64,000 nucleotides of DNA from a bacterium SCSIO 12827 (GTDB taxonomy: Bacteria > Pseudomonadota > Alphaproteobacteria > Rhodospirillales > Casp-alpha2), in contig CP073746.1 in the NCBI GenBank assembly GCA_024397995.1, forward strand, positions 3,408,001 to 3,472,000, read 5' to 3'. Shown here in pieces: positions 25,527 through 34,388 of this stretch. The translations under genes were made by a program, and so were the position numbers. How positions within the stretch are numbered: position 1 is the first letter of the stretch; the number at the start of each line of letters is the position of its first letter. The notes beneath the pieces are model-generated. The model was not told the DNA's origin. It did not search any database and worked only from the letters and a program-made list of their open reading frames with translations.

Positions 25527-25793
25527 TCAAATATCCAGCACCAGCGCCGTTTTCGGCACGGAACAGCAGATCAAAATCTCGTCCGGCGCATCCGGCTGAT
25601 AGACGCCGTCGTCGCTGTATTCGATGTCGCCTTCGATCTTGCGGCATTGGCAGGTCGTGCAGATGCCCGACCGGCAGCTGTAGGCGAGCACCAAATCCAG
25701 GCTTTCCGCCAGTTCCAGGATGTTGTCGTGGGATCCGTCCCAGGTGCCGGTCACGCCCGAGCGACGGAATTCGACGGTCAGTTTCTCAGTCAT
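25527..25793 (-). CDS. Plant-type [2Fe-2S] ferredoxin
   Basis: The 88-residue protein has the [2Fe-2S] ligand motif C-x4-C-x2-C (SCRSGICTTCQC, near residue 37) with the fourth Cys in LICCSVP. The frame continues upstream, but ATG 25793 begins the fold. It overlaps the dehydrogenase stop by eight bases, so ferredoxin and dehydrogenase are translationally coupled. A ferredoxin of this type usually serves an oxygenase or reductase; which partner it serves here is unknown. It may instead accept electrons from KorAB, though that enzyme class usually uses [4Fe-4S] ferredoxins. Confidence 0.92.
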   Translation of the reverse strand: MTEKLTVEFRRSGVTGTWDGSHDNILELAESLDLVLAYSCRSGICTTCQCRKIEGDIEYSDDGVYQPDAPDEILICCSVPKTALVLDI

Positions 25794-26862
25794 TTGCGCC
25801 CCTGACCGCGGCCAATACCGCGTCCGTGACCTGGCGGGTGGTGGCGTTGCCGCCAAGATCCGGCGACACCGCCTCGCGCGATCCCGTGACCCGCTCGACC
25901 GCCGCCATCAGGCGCTTGGCGGCGGCGGGTTCGCCCAGGTGTTCCAGCAACATGACACCCGACCAGAAGCAGCCGATGGGATTGGCGACCCCCTTGCCGA
26001 TGATGTCGAAGGCGGAGCCGTGGATCGGCTCGAACATGGACGGGAAATCGCGTTCCGGCCGCAGGTTGGCCGTGGGCGCGATGCCGAGCGATCCGGTCAG
26101 CGCCGCCGCCAGGTCCGACAGCACGTCGGCGTGCAGGTTGGTGGCGACGATGGTGTCCAGCGTCTCCGGCTTCAGCACCATGCGCGTGGTCATGGCATCG
26201 ACCAACATCTTGTCCGTTTCGACGTCCGGGAAATCCTTGCGCACGACTTCGAACACGTCGTCCCAGAACACCATGCCGTGACGCTGGGCGTTGGATTTGG
26301 TGACCAGAGTCAGCTTCTTTCGAGGGCGTGAGCGGGCCAATTCCAGGGCGAAGCGCTGAATGCGCTCGACACCCGCGCGGGTGAACACGGCAACATCCAT
26401 GCCGACCTCTTCCGCAAGACCCGTATGCACGCGGCCGCCGACGCCGGCGTATTCGCCTTCGGAATTTTCCCGCACGATGACCCAGTCCAGGTCGCCGGGC
26501 TTGACGTTCTTCAGCGGACCGTCGATGCCTGGCAGCAGGCGCGACGGGCGCACGTTGGCGTATTGATCCAGGGTCTGGCAGATCTTCAGGCGCAGGCCCC
26601 AGAGAGTGATGTGGTCGGGAATATTCGGGTCGCCGGCGGAGCCGAAATAGATGGCGTCGAAGGGCTTAAGCGTCTCGACCCCGTCTTCCGGCATCATCAC
26701 GCCGTGCTTGCGGTAATAATCACCGCCCCAGGGGAAGGTTTCGACCTTGAGCGAGAACCCGCCGTCCTTTTCCGCGACCGCGTTCAGGACCTCGACACCG
26801 GCCTCGACGACTTCCGGCCCGATCCCGTCTCCGCCGATGGCGGCAATTCGGTATTCACCCAT
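25786..26862 (-). CDS. Tartrate/D-malate dehydrogenase (isocitrate/isopropylmalate dehydrogenase family)
   Basis: The 358-residue protein is a beta-decarboxylating dehydrogenase that uses NAD and a divalent metal. It shows GGDGIGPEVVEAG, LDQYANVRPSR, the Tyr of VIVRENSEGEYAGVGGR, the Lys in TLVTKSNAQRHGM, and the Asp-rich metal site TDKMLVDAMTTRMV. The FEPIHGSAFDIIGKGVANPIG segment with the YANVRPSR region is typical of the tartrate/D-malate branch, rather than LeuB or Icd. Its stop overlaps the downstream ferredoxin start. Which 2-hydroxyacid it uses cannot be decided from sequence. Confidence 0.85.
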   Translation of the reverse strand: MGEYRIAAIGGDGIGPEVVEAGVEVLNAVAEKDGGFSLKVETFPWGGDYYRKHGVMMPEDGVETLKPFDAIYFGSAGDPNIPDHITLWGLRLKICQTLDQYANVRPSRLLPGIDGPLKNVKPGDLDWVIVRENSEGEYAGVGGRVHTGLAEEVGMDVAVFTRAGVERIQRFALELARSRPRKKLTLVTKSNAQRHGMVFWDDVFEVVRKDFPDVETDKMLVDAMTTRMVLKPETLDTIVATNLHADVLSDLAAALTGSLGIAPTANLRPERDFPSMFEPIHGSAFDIIGKGVANPIGCFWSGVMLLEHLGEPAAAKRLMAAVERVTGSREAVSPDLGGNATTRQVTDAVLAAVRGAND

Positions 26863-26896
26863 GGTCTAATTTTCTCCATAATTTAATCGGATGTTT

Positions 26897-26908
26897 CCCA
26901 TTAATGGG
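26897..26908. promoter_or_regulatory. 12-base perfect palindrome upstream of the tartrate/malate dehydrogenase gene
   Basis: CCCATTAATGGG lies 35 bases upstream of the dehydrogenase ATG on the minus strand. A second repeat, ATTTCCGC (26922-26929) with GCGGAAAT (26948-26955), follows. These are candidate operators for the dehydrogenase-ferredoxin operon or for the divergent small gene; no regulator is adjacent. Confidence 0.35.
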
Positions 26909-27009
26909 CTTGAATAGTGGAATTTCCGCTGTGGTCAAGTTGTGCCTGGGCGGAAATGGTAAAATTCCCCGGCTAAGATACTGGAAATATAAGCGGCGAA
27001 CCTGGACAT

Positions 27010-27459
27010 ATGCCTCGATTAAATCAGCACACCGCCTGGACCATTTTTGTCGATTGGTGCCAGAACCGGGGGCTTCGCCCCCTGCCGGCCAACCCGTGGA
27101 CGGTGGCCGCCTATGCCCGCTGGTGCGAAACCAATCACCACTACCAGACCATCGTCAACATGGTGAAGGCGATCGCCAAGGAGCACATGCGCAAGTCGCG
27201 CAAGCGGCCCGACCGTCATCCCCTGGTGACGCGCACCCTCAACCTGATCGCCAAGCGCGAGGAGGAACGGGAAGAAGACAAGGTCCAGGCCGCCGCCCTG
27301 TTCCCGGAAGAAGATTTCGTTTCCGCCAAGGCCGCCGAAACCACGACCGCCCGCGTTCAGCGCGAGGTTCACACCCGCACCCAGGACGCTGCCAAGGGCC
27401 TGCGCCGAGCCTTGCGGGCCACGCCCAAACTGGTGTCACGCCGACCGTCCCTGACCTGA
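27010..27459 (+). CDS. Stand-alone tyrosine-recombinase core-binding (SAM-like) domain protein
   Basis: The first 90 residues match the N-terminal DNA-binding domain of tyrosine recombinases: FVDWCQNRGLRPLPANPWTVAAYARW, then a helix with YQTIVNMVKAIAKEHMR, then the short RHPLVTRTLNLIAK element that normally leads into the catalytic domain. The catalytic domain, with its Arg-Lys-His-Arg-His-Tyr residues, is absent: the protein ends at 149 residues with a charged, Glu/Arg-rich tail. No att-like repeat, excision gene or prophage gene is near. It may be a domesticated DNA-binding protein or a remnant. The start ATG 27010 has only a weak ribosome site. Confidence 0.72.
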   Translation: MPRLNQHTAWTIFVDWCQNRGLRPLPANPWTVAAYARWCETNHHYQTIVNMVKAIAKEHMRKSRKRPDRHPLVTRTLNLIAKREEEREEDKVQAAALFPEEDFVSAKAAETTTARVQREVHTRTQDAAKGLRRALRATPKLVSRRPSLT

Positions 27460-27488
27460 CCCGCGCCGGGCAGACCGCCCCCACCCCC

Positions 27489-28517
27489 CTATTCGATATT
27501 CAGCCGGCGTTCGATGCGGAAGGTTTCCTTGCCGCCGTCCTTGGTCGTGCGTTCCAGAACGGCAACACCGAGATAGCTGCCCGCGTGCCAGTCCACGGTC
27601 TTGCGCTTGCCGACGAAGCGCATGTGCCGCGCCTGATTTTTATCCAAGGTAAAGGTCTTGGCCGCGATCTTGCGATCCTTGGGGCCGGTGAAGGTCAGGG
27701 TCAGGCGGTCACCTTGTTCAACCCAGAAGGCATCGACCCAGAAGGCCAGCAGCGGCGCCTTGGCCGACAACTTGGTGTCGCGGTAGAACCCCCGGCGCAG
27801 CGCGATGGGATTGACCTCGACCGGCGCGAAACCGGCGTCGTAAAGCGCCGTCGGCGTGCCCTTGAGCTGGCCCAGGGTACGTGAATCCCACAGCGGTGAC
27901 GGCCCGGCGCCGCAGTTCGACGCACGCTGGACCCCGACGAAGGGGTCCACGATCTTGCCGTTCAGGCGCACGCCCAGGTGGATATGGGGAAATTCGGCCA
28001 GACCGGAGGAACCGACGGAGCCCAGCCTGTCGCCCTTTTCCACCCGCTGATCCGGCCGCACGGTGAGCGAGCCGCGCCGAAGGTGGCAATAAAAGGTTTC
28101 CCAGCCGCCGTCATGGCCGATGGCGATGAAATTGCCGCAGCCCTGGGACATCACCGCGTCGTGGCCGACCAGGGACGCGTCGCCGTCCAACATGCCGTCA
28201 CGCAAACGCCGCACCGTGCCGGCCGCCGCCGCGACCACGGGCACGCCGTCTTCCATCGTGGAATAGTCGCGGATGGCAATGTCGACGCCCGTATGACCGT
28301 TGTAACTATGGGCATCGCAGGCATAGTCGCGAACACCGGGGCCGGGATCGTGGTCGACATGGTTGACCAGCCAGCAGGTCCGCCCCGGATCGCAGATCAG
28401 CGGCAAGCCCAGGGACGGCTGATCGGCGGCGCGCAGCGGGGCTGCGGACATGAGGCCCGCCACCAGCAGAATTGCCGCCAAAATCATGGAAAACCGGGGA
28501 ATTTCAATGAACCGCAC
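27489..28517 (-). CDS. M23-family metallopeptidase, exported
   Basis: This 342-residue protein begins with a signal peptide (hydrophobic residues 12-24, ending SAAPLRAA). The LytM/M23 domain has NGHTGVDIAI (zinc His/Asp), and the FPHIHLGV HxH motif near residue 180. A C-terminal beta-rich domain of about 130 residues follows. The GTG at 28517 has AAGGGA seven bases upstream and is preferred over the internal ATG at 28487. The family cleaves peptidoglycan cross-links or serves as a regulator of amidases. Both zinc motifs are intact, so activity is plausible. Confidence 0.88.
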   Translation of the reverse strand: MRFIEIPRFSMILAAILLVAGLMSAAPLRAADQPSLGLPLICDPGRTCWLVNHVDHDPGPGVRDYACDAHSYNGHTGVDIAIRDYSTMEDGVPVVAAAAGTVRRLRDGMLDGDASLVGHDAVMSQGCGNFIAIGHDGGWETFYCHLRRGSLTVRPDQRVEKGDRLGSVGSSGLAEFPHIHLGVRLNGKIVDPFVGVQRASNCGAGPSPLWDSRTLGQLKGTPTALYDAGFAPVEVNPIALRRGFYRDTKLSAKAPLLAFWVDAFWVEQGDRLTLTFTGPKDRKIAAKTFTLDKNQARHMRFVGKRKTVDWHAGSYLGVAVLERTTKDGGKETFRIERRLNIE

Positions 28518-28587
28518 AGCACTGTCCCTTTCCCGGGCATGCTACACGGGCGGCTCCGCGCGACAAAACATTCCCTTGCCCGGCTTA

Positions 28588-28604
28588 ATATTGCGATGCA
28601 ATAT
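28588..28604. promoter_or_regulatory. Perfect ATATTGC-N3-GCAATAT palindrome upstream of the MaoC gene
   Basis: A 7-bp inverted repeat with a 3-base centre, 75 bases before the MaoC start and AT-rich against the background. It resembles TGC-N3-GCA sites reported for the polyhydroxyalkanoate regulator PhaR in alphaproteobacteria. That link is inference: no pha gene other than the PhaJ-like gene is in the window. Confidence 0.45.
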
Positions 28605-28679
28605 ACGAACGCTGCACCGCGAAATCCCACCAGATGTCAGAAAAACCCAATCCAACGGTGTATTGGAGCGCTTAAAATC

Positions 28680-29135
28680 ATGGACACCCACGCCGTCACC
28701 GCCCTCGACAAACTCCACGGTTTCTACTTCGAAGACTTGGAGGTCGGGCAGAGCGACGAGTATTCCCGGACCATTTCCGAATCCGACATCCTGATCTTCG
28801 CGGGCGTGTCCGGCGACACCAACCCGGTGCACCTGAACCACGAATTCGCCTCGGAAACCATGTTCGAGGGCTGTATCGCCCACGGGCTGTTGACCGCCAG
28901 CTATATCTCCACCGTGATCGGCACCAAGATGCCGGGGCCGGGCTGCATCTATGTCGGCCAGACGTTGAAGTTCAAGGGCCCGGTCAAGGCCGGCGACACG
29001 GTCATCGCACGGGCGACGATCATGGAAAAGATCGACGCCAAGAAGTTCGTCAAGATCCAGACCCAATGCCTGGTCGGCGACAAGGTCGTGCTGGACGGTG
29101 AAGCCACCATCATGGTGCCGTCGCGCAGCAAATAA
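28680..29135 (+). CDS. MaoC-family (R)-specific enoyl-CoA hydratase
   Basis: The 151-residue hot-dog protein has the R-hydratase motif FAGVSGDTNPVHLNHEFA with catalytic Asp and His, and an overhang GCIAHGLLTASYISTVIG. The size fits PhaJ-like hydratases, which convert trans-2-enoyl-CoA to (R)-3-hydroxyacyl-CoA, linking beta-oxidation to polyhydroxyalkanoate synthesis. An alternative role is fatty-acid or polyketide metabolism. ATG 28680 starts immediately before the domain. A perfect inverted repeat at 28588-28604 lies in the upstream region. Confidence 0.87.
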   Translation: MDTHAVTALDKLHGFYFEDLEVGQSDEYSRTISESDILIFAGVSGDTNPVHLNHEFASETMFEGCIAHGLLTASYISTVIGTKMPGPGCIYVGQTLKFKGPVKAGDTVIARATIMEKIDAKKFVKIQTQCLVGDKVVLDGEATIMVPSRSK

Positions 29136-29216
29136 CCCAATCCGGATCCGGTCCCTGAACGGCGGATCAGGCCGGGGTTGACCGGGTCGGCACCTGCGGG
29201 CACCTTCACCGGCATC

Positions 29217-30176
29217 ATGCGTATTTTTCGCCATTACCAGAACATCCCCGACGACGCCCGGGGCGCCGTGGTCGCCATCGGCAATTTCGACGGCGTGCAC
29301 CTGGGCCACCGCGCCGTGATCGGCGAGGCCGGGGCCATCGCCCATGCCACCGCCCGGCCCTGGGGTGTCTTGACCTTCGAGCCCCACCCCCGCGCCTTCT
29401 TCGCCCCCGGCAGCCCGCCTTTCCGCCTGACCCCGTTTCACGCCAAAGCGCGGCTGATTTTCGGGCTCGGCGTGGACACCATCTTCGTGCAGCAGTTCAA
29501 CAAGGCGTTTTCGTCGCTCACGGCCGAGGACTTCATCGAAACCGTGCTGGTCGGCGGCATCGGCGCCCGGCATGTCGTCTGCGGCTATGATTTCGTGTTC
29601 GGCAAGGGCCGGGGCGGCAACGCCGAGATGCTGCTGGGCTTCGGCAAGCGCCTGGGTTTTGATTTCACGGCCGTGCGCGCCCAGACCTTCGCGGGCGGCG
29701 ACAGCGCCGAAACCGCCTATTCCTCCACCGGCGTGCGTGAGGCCCTGCAATCAGGCAACCCCCAGGCCGCCGCCCACATCCTGGGCCGCCCATTCGAGAT
29801 CGAGGGCCGGGTCATCGAAGGCCATCAACGCGGGCGCACCATCGGCTTTCCCACCGCGAACCTGGCGCTGGGCACCTATCTTCGGCCCGCCAGAGGCGTC
29901 TACGCCGTGCGCGTGCGCGTCGGCGAGGGCAAGGAAGGCAAGGAATATGCCGGTGTCGCCAATATCGGAAAGCGCCCGACCTTCGCCGGCGAGGCCGATT
30001 TGCTGGAGGTCTTTCTGTTCGATTTCACCGGCGATCTTTACGGCCAGCGGCTCGGTGTGCAGCTGGTCGAATTCCTGCGCCCGGAAAAGAAGTTTGACGG
30101 CATCGACCAATTGAAGGCACAAATCGCCGCGGACAGCGACCAAGCGCGCCAAATTTTATCGAAAACAGAGCCATGA
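29217..30176 (+). CDS. ribF: Bifunctional riboflavin kinase/FAD synthetase
   Basis: RibF phosphorylates riboflavin to FMN and adenylates FMN to FAD. The N-terminal FAD-synthetase domain has [12 protein letters not shown] near residue 18 and [11 protein letters not shown]; the C-terminal kinase has [15 protein letters not shown] near residue 205. The 319-residue length is normal. ATG 29217 is chosen because the conserved region starts immediately after it. The stop overlaps the ileS start by four bases, the first link of a ribF-ileS-lspA-bamF-like-M16-M16 operon common in alphaproteobacteria. Confidence 0.95.
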   Translation: MRIFRHYQNIPDDARGAVVAIGNFDGVHLGHRAVIGEAGAIAHATARPWGVLTFEPHPRAFFAPGSPPFRLTPFHAKARLIFGLGVDTIFVQQFNKAFSSLTAEDFIETVLVGGIGARHVVCGYDFVFGKGRGGNAEMLLGFGKRLGFDFTAVRAQTFAGGDSAETAYSSTGVREALQSGNPQAAAHILGRPFEIEGRVIEGHQRGRTIGFPTANLALGTYLRPARGVYAVRVRVGEGKEGKEYAGVANIGKRPTFAGEADLLEVFLFDFTGDLYGQRLGVQLVEFLRPEKKFDGIDQLKAQIAADSDQARQILSKTEP

Positions 30177-33073
30177 CCGTCGATTACAAAGCCACCGTGT
30201 TCCTGCCCCGAACCGACTTTCCCATGAAGGCCGGTCTGGCCGCCAAGGAGCCGGACATCATTCAGAAGTGGGAAGAGGTCGGCCTCTACCAGCTTCTGCG
30301 CGAAGATGCCAAGGGTCGCCCGCCCTTCGTGCTGCACGACGGCCCGCCCTACGCCAACGGCAACCTGCACATCGGCCATGCGCTGAACAAAATCCTCAAG
30401 GACGTGATCGTGCGCGCCCAGCAGATGATGGGCAAAAACGCCAACTACGTGCCCGGCTGGGACTGCCACGGCCTGCCCATCGAATGGAAGATCGAGGAAC
30501 AGTACCGCGCCCAGGGCAAGGATAAGGACCAGGTTCCGGTCGTCGAATTCCGCCAGGAATGCCGCGATTTCGCGCAACATTGGATCGGTGTGCAGCGCGA
30601 CGAGTTCAAGCGCCTGGGCGTTATCGGCGACTGGGCCAATCCCTACACCACCATGAGTTTCCCGGCGGAAGCCCAGATCGTGCGCGAACTGTTGAAGTTC
30701 CTGGACAACGGATTGCTCTACCGCGGCTCCAAGCCGGTGATGTGGTCGGTGGTCGAAAAAACCGCCCTGGCCGAAGCCGAGGTCGAATACCACGACCATG
30801 AATCGGACACGATCTGGGTGAAATTCCCGGTGGTGTCCGGCGACGGCGAATTGTCCGACGCCGCGGTCGTGATCTGGACGACGACCCCCTGGACCATTCC
30901 CGGCAACCGGGCGATCTGCTTTTCCAAACGCATCAGTTATGGCCTGTACGAGGTCACGGCGGCGGCGGAAGACAATTGGGCCAAGCCCGGCGACAAGCTG
31001 GTTCTGGCCGACGCCCTGGCCGCCGACGTCATGAAATCCGCCCGGGTCGAGGCGTATGAGCGCCGCAGCGACGTCGCCGCCGACACGCTGGCCGGCCTGA
31101 CCTGCGCCCATCCCCTGCGCGGCATGGGATATGAATTCGACGTGCCGCTGTTGGACGGCGACCATGTCACGGAAGAAACGGGCACGGGCTTCGTCCATAC
31201 CGCCCCCGGCCACGGGCGCGAGGATTTCGAGGCCTGGACCGGGTCCGGCAAGCTTTTGGCCGAACGCGGCATCGATCCGCACATCCCCTATACGGTCGAT
31301 GCCGACGGCCGCTTTACCGCCGAGGCCCCTGCTTTCGAAGGCGGCCAGGTCATCACCGAGCACGGCAAGAAGGGCGACGCCAACGACCGCGTCATCAAGG
31401 CCCTGGTCGACGGCGGCAAGCTGATCGCGCGGGGACGGCTAAAACACCAGTACCCCCATTCCTGGCGCTCCAAGAAGCCGGTGATCTTCCGAAACACGCC
31501 GCAATGGTTCATCGCCATGGACCGGGATTTCGCCGTGCCGAACGGCAGCGGCCAGGCCAGCCTGCGCGACATCGCGCTGGGCGCCATCGACCAGACCCAG
31601 TTCGTGCCCGGCGGCGGACAGGCCCGCCTGCACGCCATGATCCAGAACCGCCCGGACTGGGTGATTTCCCGCCAGCGCGCCTGGGGCGTGCCGATCACCG
31701 TGTTCGTGCACAAGGAAACGGGCGATCTTCTCAACGATCCGGCGGTCAACGCCCGCATCGTCGACGCGGTCGAGGCCGAAGGCGCCGACGCCTGGTTCGC
31801 GTCCGAGCCCGCGCGCTTCCTCGGCAACGATTACAGCGCCGACGACTACGACCAGGTCATGGACATCCTCGACGTGTGGTTCGATTCCGGATCGACCCAT
31901 TCCTTCGTCCTGGAACACCGCGACGACCTCACCTGGCCCGCCGCCCTCTACCTGGAAGGCACGGACCAGCACCGCGGTTGGTTCCATTCCTCATTGCTGG
32001 AATCCTGCGGCACCGGGGGACGCGCCCCCTATGACGCGGTGCTGACCCACGGCTTCGTCATGGCCGAGGACGGCCAGAAGATGTCGAAGTCGCTCGGCAA
32101 CATCACCGCTCCGCAGGACGTCTGCAATCAGCACGGCGCCGACATCCTGCGCCTTTGGGTCGTCGGGTCGAACTACTCCGAGGACCTGCGCATCGGGCCG
32201 GAAATCGTCAAATTCCATGCCGACATCTACCGCCGCCTGCGCAACACGCTGCGCTATCTCTTGGGCAATCTGGACGGCTTCAACGCCGCCGAGCGCCTGG
32301 ACCCGGCCGAGATGCCGGAACTGGAGCGCTGGGTGCTGACCCGCCTGTGGCGGCTCGACAAGATGCTGCGCGGCGCCTGCGACAGCTTCGAATTCCACGG
32401 CGTGTTCACGGAACTGCACAATTTCTGCGCCGTCGATCTGTCGGCCTTCTATTTCGACATCCGCAAGGACACCCTGTACTGCGACCGCGCCGATTCCCTC
32501 GAACGCCGGGCGGCCCGCACCATGCTGGACGAACTGTTCAATTGCCTGACCGCCTGGCTGGCGCCGTTCCTGTGCTTCACGGCCGAGGAAGCCTGGCAGG
32601 CGCGCCTCGGTCAGCCCGACGCCGCCGACAGCGTCCACCGCCGCCAGTTCCCGGAAATCCCCGACAGTTGGAACGATGAAGCGCTGGAAGCCAAATGGCG
32701 CACCGTGCGCCAGGTCCGCCGCGCCGTGACCGGGGCGCTGGAACTGGAACGGGCGGAAAAACGCATCGGCGCCTCCCTGCAGGCTCATGTCACCGTCCAT
32801 GTCACGGCGGAACAGGCGGCGGCTCTCAACGGCCTCGACCTTGCCCAGACCTTCATCACCTCGTCGGGCGAAATCACCACCGCCCCGGCGCCCGAAGGGG
32901 CCTTCACCATGCCGGAAGCCCCCGGCGTCGCCGTCGTGCCGGTGCTGGCCACGGGCGAGAAGTGCGAACGCTGCTGGAAGGTGCTCGACGACGTGGGCAC
33001 GGACACGGACCATCCGACGATCTGCACGCGCTGTGCCGACGCCGTGCGCCATTCGCCCCTGGCCGCCGAATAG
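30173..33073 (+). CDS. ileS: Isoleucyl-tRNA synthetase
   Basis: IleRS charges tRNA-Ile and edits mischarged valine. The 966-residue class I enzyme has HIGH-type motif [12 protein letters not shown] near residue 60, the editing domain with [11 protein letters not shown], the QKMSKSLGN loop near residue 630, and the C-terminal zinc finger CERCWK with CTRCADA. It is the full-length bacterial type without a truncation. It overlaps ribF by four bases and is followed after 18 bases by lspA. Confidence 0.97.
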   Translation: MTVDYKATVFLPRTDFPMKAGLAAKEPDIIQKWEEVGLYQLLREDAKGRPPFVLHDGPPYANGNLHIGHALNKILKDVIVRAQQMMGKNANYVPGWDCHGLPIEWKIEEQYRAQGKDKDQVPVVEFRQECRDFAQHWIGVQRDEFKRLGVIGDWANPYTTMSFPAEAQIVRELLKFLDNGLLYRGSKPVMWSVVEKTALAEAEVEYHDHESDTIWVKFPVVSGDGELSDAAVVIWTTTPWTIPGNRAICFSKRISYGLYEVTAAAEDNWAKPGDKLVLADALAADVMKSARVEAYERRSDVAADTLAGLTCAHPLRGMGYEFDVPLLDGDHVTEETGTGFVHTAPGHGREDFEAWTGSGKLLAERGIDPHIPYTVDADGRFTAEAPAFEGGQVITEHGKKGDANDRVIKALVDGGKLIARGRLKHQYPHSWRSKKPVIFRNTPQWFIAMDRDFAVPNGSGQASLRDIALGAIDQTQFVPGGGQARLHAMIQNRPDWVISRQRAWGVPITVFVHKETGDLLNDPAVNARIVDAVEAEGADAWFASEPARFLGNDYSADDYDQVMDILDVWFDSGSTHSFVLEHRDDLTWPAALYLEGTDQHRGWFHSSLLESCGTGGRAPYDAVLTHGFVMAEDGQKMSKSLGNITAPQDVCNQHGADILRLWVVGSNYSEDLRIGPEIVKFHADIYRRLRNTLRYLLGNLDGFNAAERLDPAEMPELERWVLTRLWRLDKMLRGACDSFEFHGVFTELHNFCAVDLSAFYFDIRKDTLYCDRADSLERRAARTMLDELFNCLTAWLAPFLCFTAEEAWQARLGQPDAADSVHRRQFPEIPDSWNDEALEAKWRTVRQVRRAVTGALELERAEKRIGASLQAHVTVHVTAEQAAALNGLDLAQTFITSSGEITTAPAPEGAFTMPEAPGVAVVPVLATGEKCERCWKVLDDVGTDTDHPTICTRCADAVRHSPLAAE

Positions 33074-33091
33074 ACGGCAGGCGGCGGACCC

Positions 33092-33580
33092 TTGGCCGAA
33101 CCCCATATCACGCTGCGCCGCCAGGGCCTGGGGCTTGCCTTCCTGGTCATCGTTCTTGATCAGATCAGCAAATGGTGGGTACTGACCGACATCATGAACC
33201 CACCCCGGGTCATTGAAGTCACGCCCTTCGCCAATCTGGTCCTAGTATGGAATCGGGGCGTCAGCTTCGGCCTGTTCAACACGCAGTCGGATTACGGCCC
33301 CTGGATTCTGGCCGCCGTGGCGGTTGGCGTTTCCGCCATTCTGGCGGTCTGGCTGTTCCGCGGACCGGAGCGCATTGTCGGCTGGGGAATCGGGCTGATC
33401 CTGGGGGGTGCCTTGGGCAATGTCATCGATCGCCTGGTCCATGGCGCCGTCGTCGATTTCGTCGATTTGCACGTGGGCGGCGCCCATTGGCCTGCTTTCA
33501 ACGTCGCCGACAGCGCGATCACGGTGGGGGCGGTGCTTCTGATCCTTGATTCCTTGTTTCACCGGGATAAATCATCGTAG
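33092..33580 (+). CDS. lspA: Signal peptidase II (prolipoprotein)
   Basis: LspA removes signal peptides from lipid-modified prolipoproteins in the inner membrane. The 162-residue protein has four transmembrane segments and the active-site aspartates in NVIDRLVHGAVVDF and FNVADSAITVG. The start is a TTG at 33092, since the first helix (FLVIVLDQISKWW) begins 17 residues later and the next ATG is too far inside. It follows ileS, as in many bacteria, and precedes a lipoprotein gene that would be one of its substrates. Confidence 0.93.
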   Translation: MAEPHITLRRQGLGLAFLVIVLDQISKWWVLTDIMNPPRVIEVTPFANLVLVWNRGVSFGLFNTQSDYGPWILAAVAVGVSAILAVWLFRGPERIVGWGIGLILGGALGNVIDRLVHGAVVDFVDLHVGGAHWPAFNVADSAITVGAVLLILDSLFHRDKSS

Positions 33581-33668
33581 ATTGGCATGCCTCGGCGGGG
33601 GCCGGAACGGTAAGCCGTCCCGCGAAAATCACCCCAGGGCGCAACCTGTTGAGCATGAAACGGCGGGC

Positions 33669-34235
33669 ATGAAACAACAAACGGCACGAACGACGGGCAT
33701 TCTTCTGGTGCTGATGATGGCGTTCAGCCTGAGTGCCTGCGATTCCGTGAAGCGCGCGATTTCCGGCGGCAAGAAGGCCCCCGACGAATTCGCCGTCTAC
33801 AAGCGCCCGCCTTTGTCGCTGCCGCCCGATTATGCGCTGCGCCCGCCCGAGCCGGGACGCGAACAGCTTGAAACATACAGCCCGCGCGACCAGGCCCGCG
33901 CCGCCATGCTGCGCCGCCCGGTGCAGGCGCAGCCGCTTGCCGCAACCACGCCGGGCCTGACCGTGCTGATGGACAAGATGGGCACCGCCGATGCCGATCC
34001 CGCCATCCGTCAACTCGTCGACCAGGAAACGCTCGCGCTGTCCGAAGAGGACCGCCGCCTGATCGACAAACTGATCTTCTGGGTCGACGACCCGAAATAT
34101 TCAGGCACCGTGGTCGACCCGGCGGCCGAACAGCGCCGCCTGCTGGAAACCCAGGCGTTGGGCAAGCCGGTCAACGAAGGCAAGACGCCCGAGATCAAGC
34201 GCGAGACCCGCAAGAAGGGCATTCTCGGATTCTAG
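33669..34235 (+). CDS. DUF3035/BamF-type lipoprotein
   Basis: The 188-residue protein begins with a lipoprotein signal peptide and a lipobox ending LSAC (about residues 21-24), so it should be an outer-membrane lipoprotein. The mature part carries EFAVYKRPPLSLPPDYALRPPEPG, the conserved DUF3035 segment. The family contains the Caulobacter BAM-complex lipoprotein BamF, so a role in outer-membrane protein assembly is likely but not shown. Operon position between lspA and two M16 peptidases supports an envelope role. ATG 33669 is chosen; a longer frame upstream lacks a signal peptide. Confidence 0.85.
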   Translation: MKQQTARTTGILLVLMMAFSLSACDSVKRAISGGKKAPDEFAVYKRPPLSLPPDYALRPPEPGREQLETYSPRDQARAAMLRRPVQAQPLAATTPGLTVLMDKMGTADADPAIRQLVDQETLALSEEDRRLIDKLIFWVDDPKYSGTVVDPAAEQRRLLETQALGKPVNEGKTPEIKRETRKKGILGF

Positions 34236-34320
34236 CCGAAAGCCCGCAAAAAGCGTCTATCCGCCTTGAAATCGCCGTGATCTCGACGACAATCTCGATA
34301 ATGGCAATTCCCATGTTTCC

Positions 34321-34341
34321 GGGCCCCCTCTTCCGGGGCCC
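34321..34341 (+). other. GC-rich hairpin between the BamF-type gene and the first M16 gene
   Basis: GGGCCCC and GGGGCCC flank a 7-base loop, 86 bases after the lipoprotein stop. The stem is strong, but no U-run follows, so it is more likely a transcript-stability or partial attenuation element than a terminator. Confidence 0.35.
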
Positions 34342-34388
34342 TGCATCCCGCCCGCTGACCGCAACCCGCAACAGGTCCTGATCCCGAC

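Noticed and set aside
34321..34341. A strong GC hairpin as an intrinsic terminator.
   Set aside because: There is no U-run after the stem, so I report it only as a hairpin.
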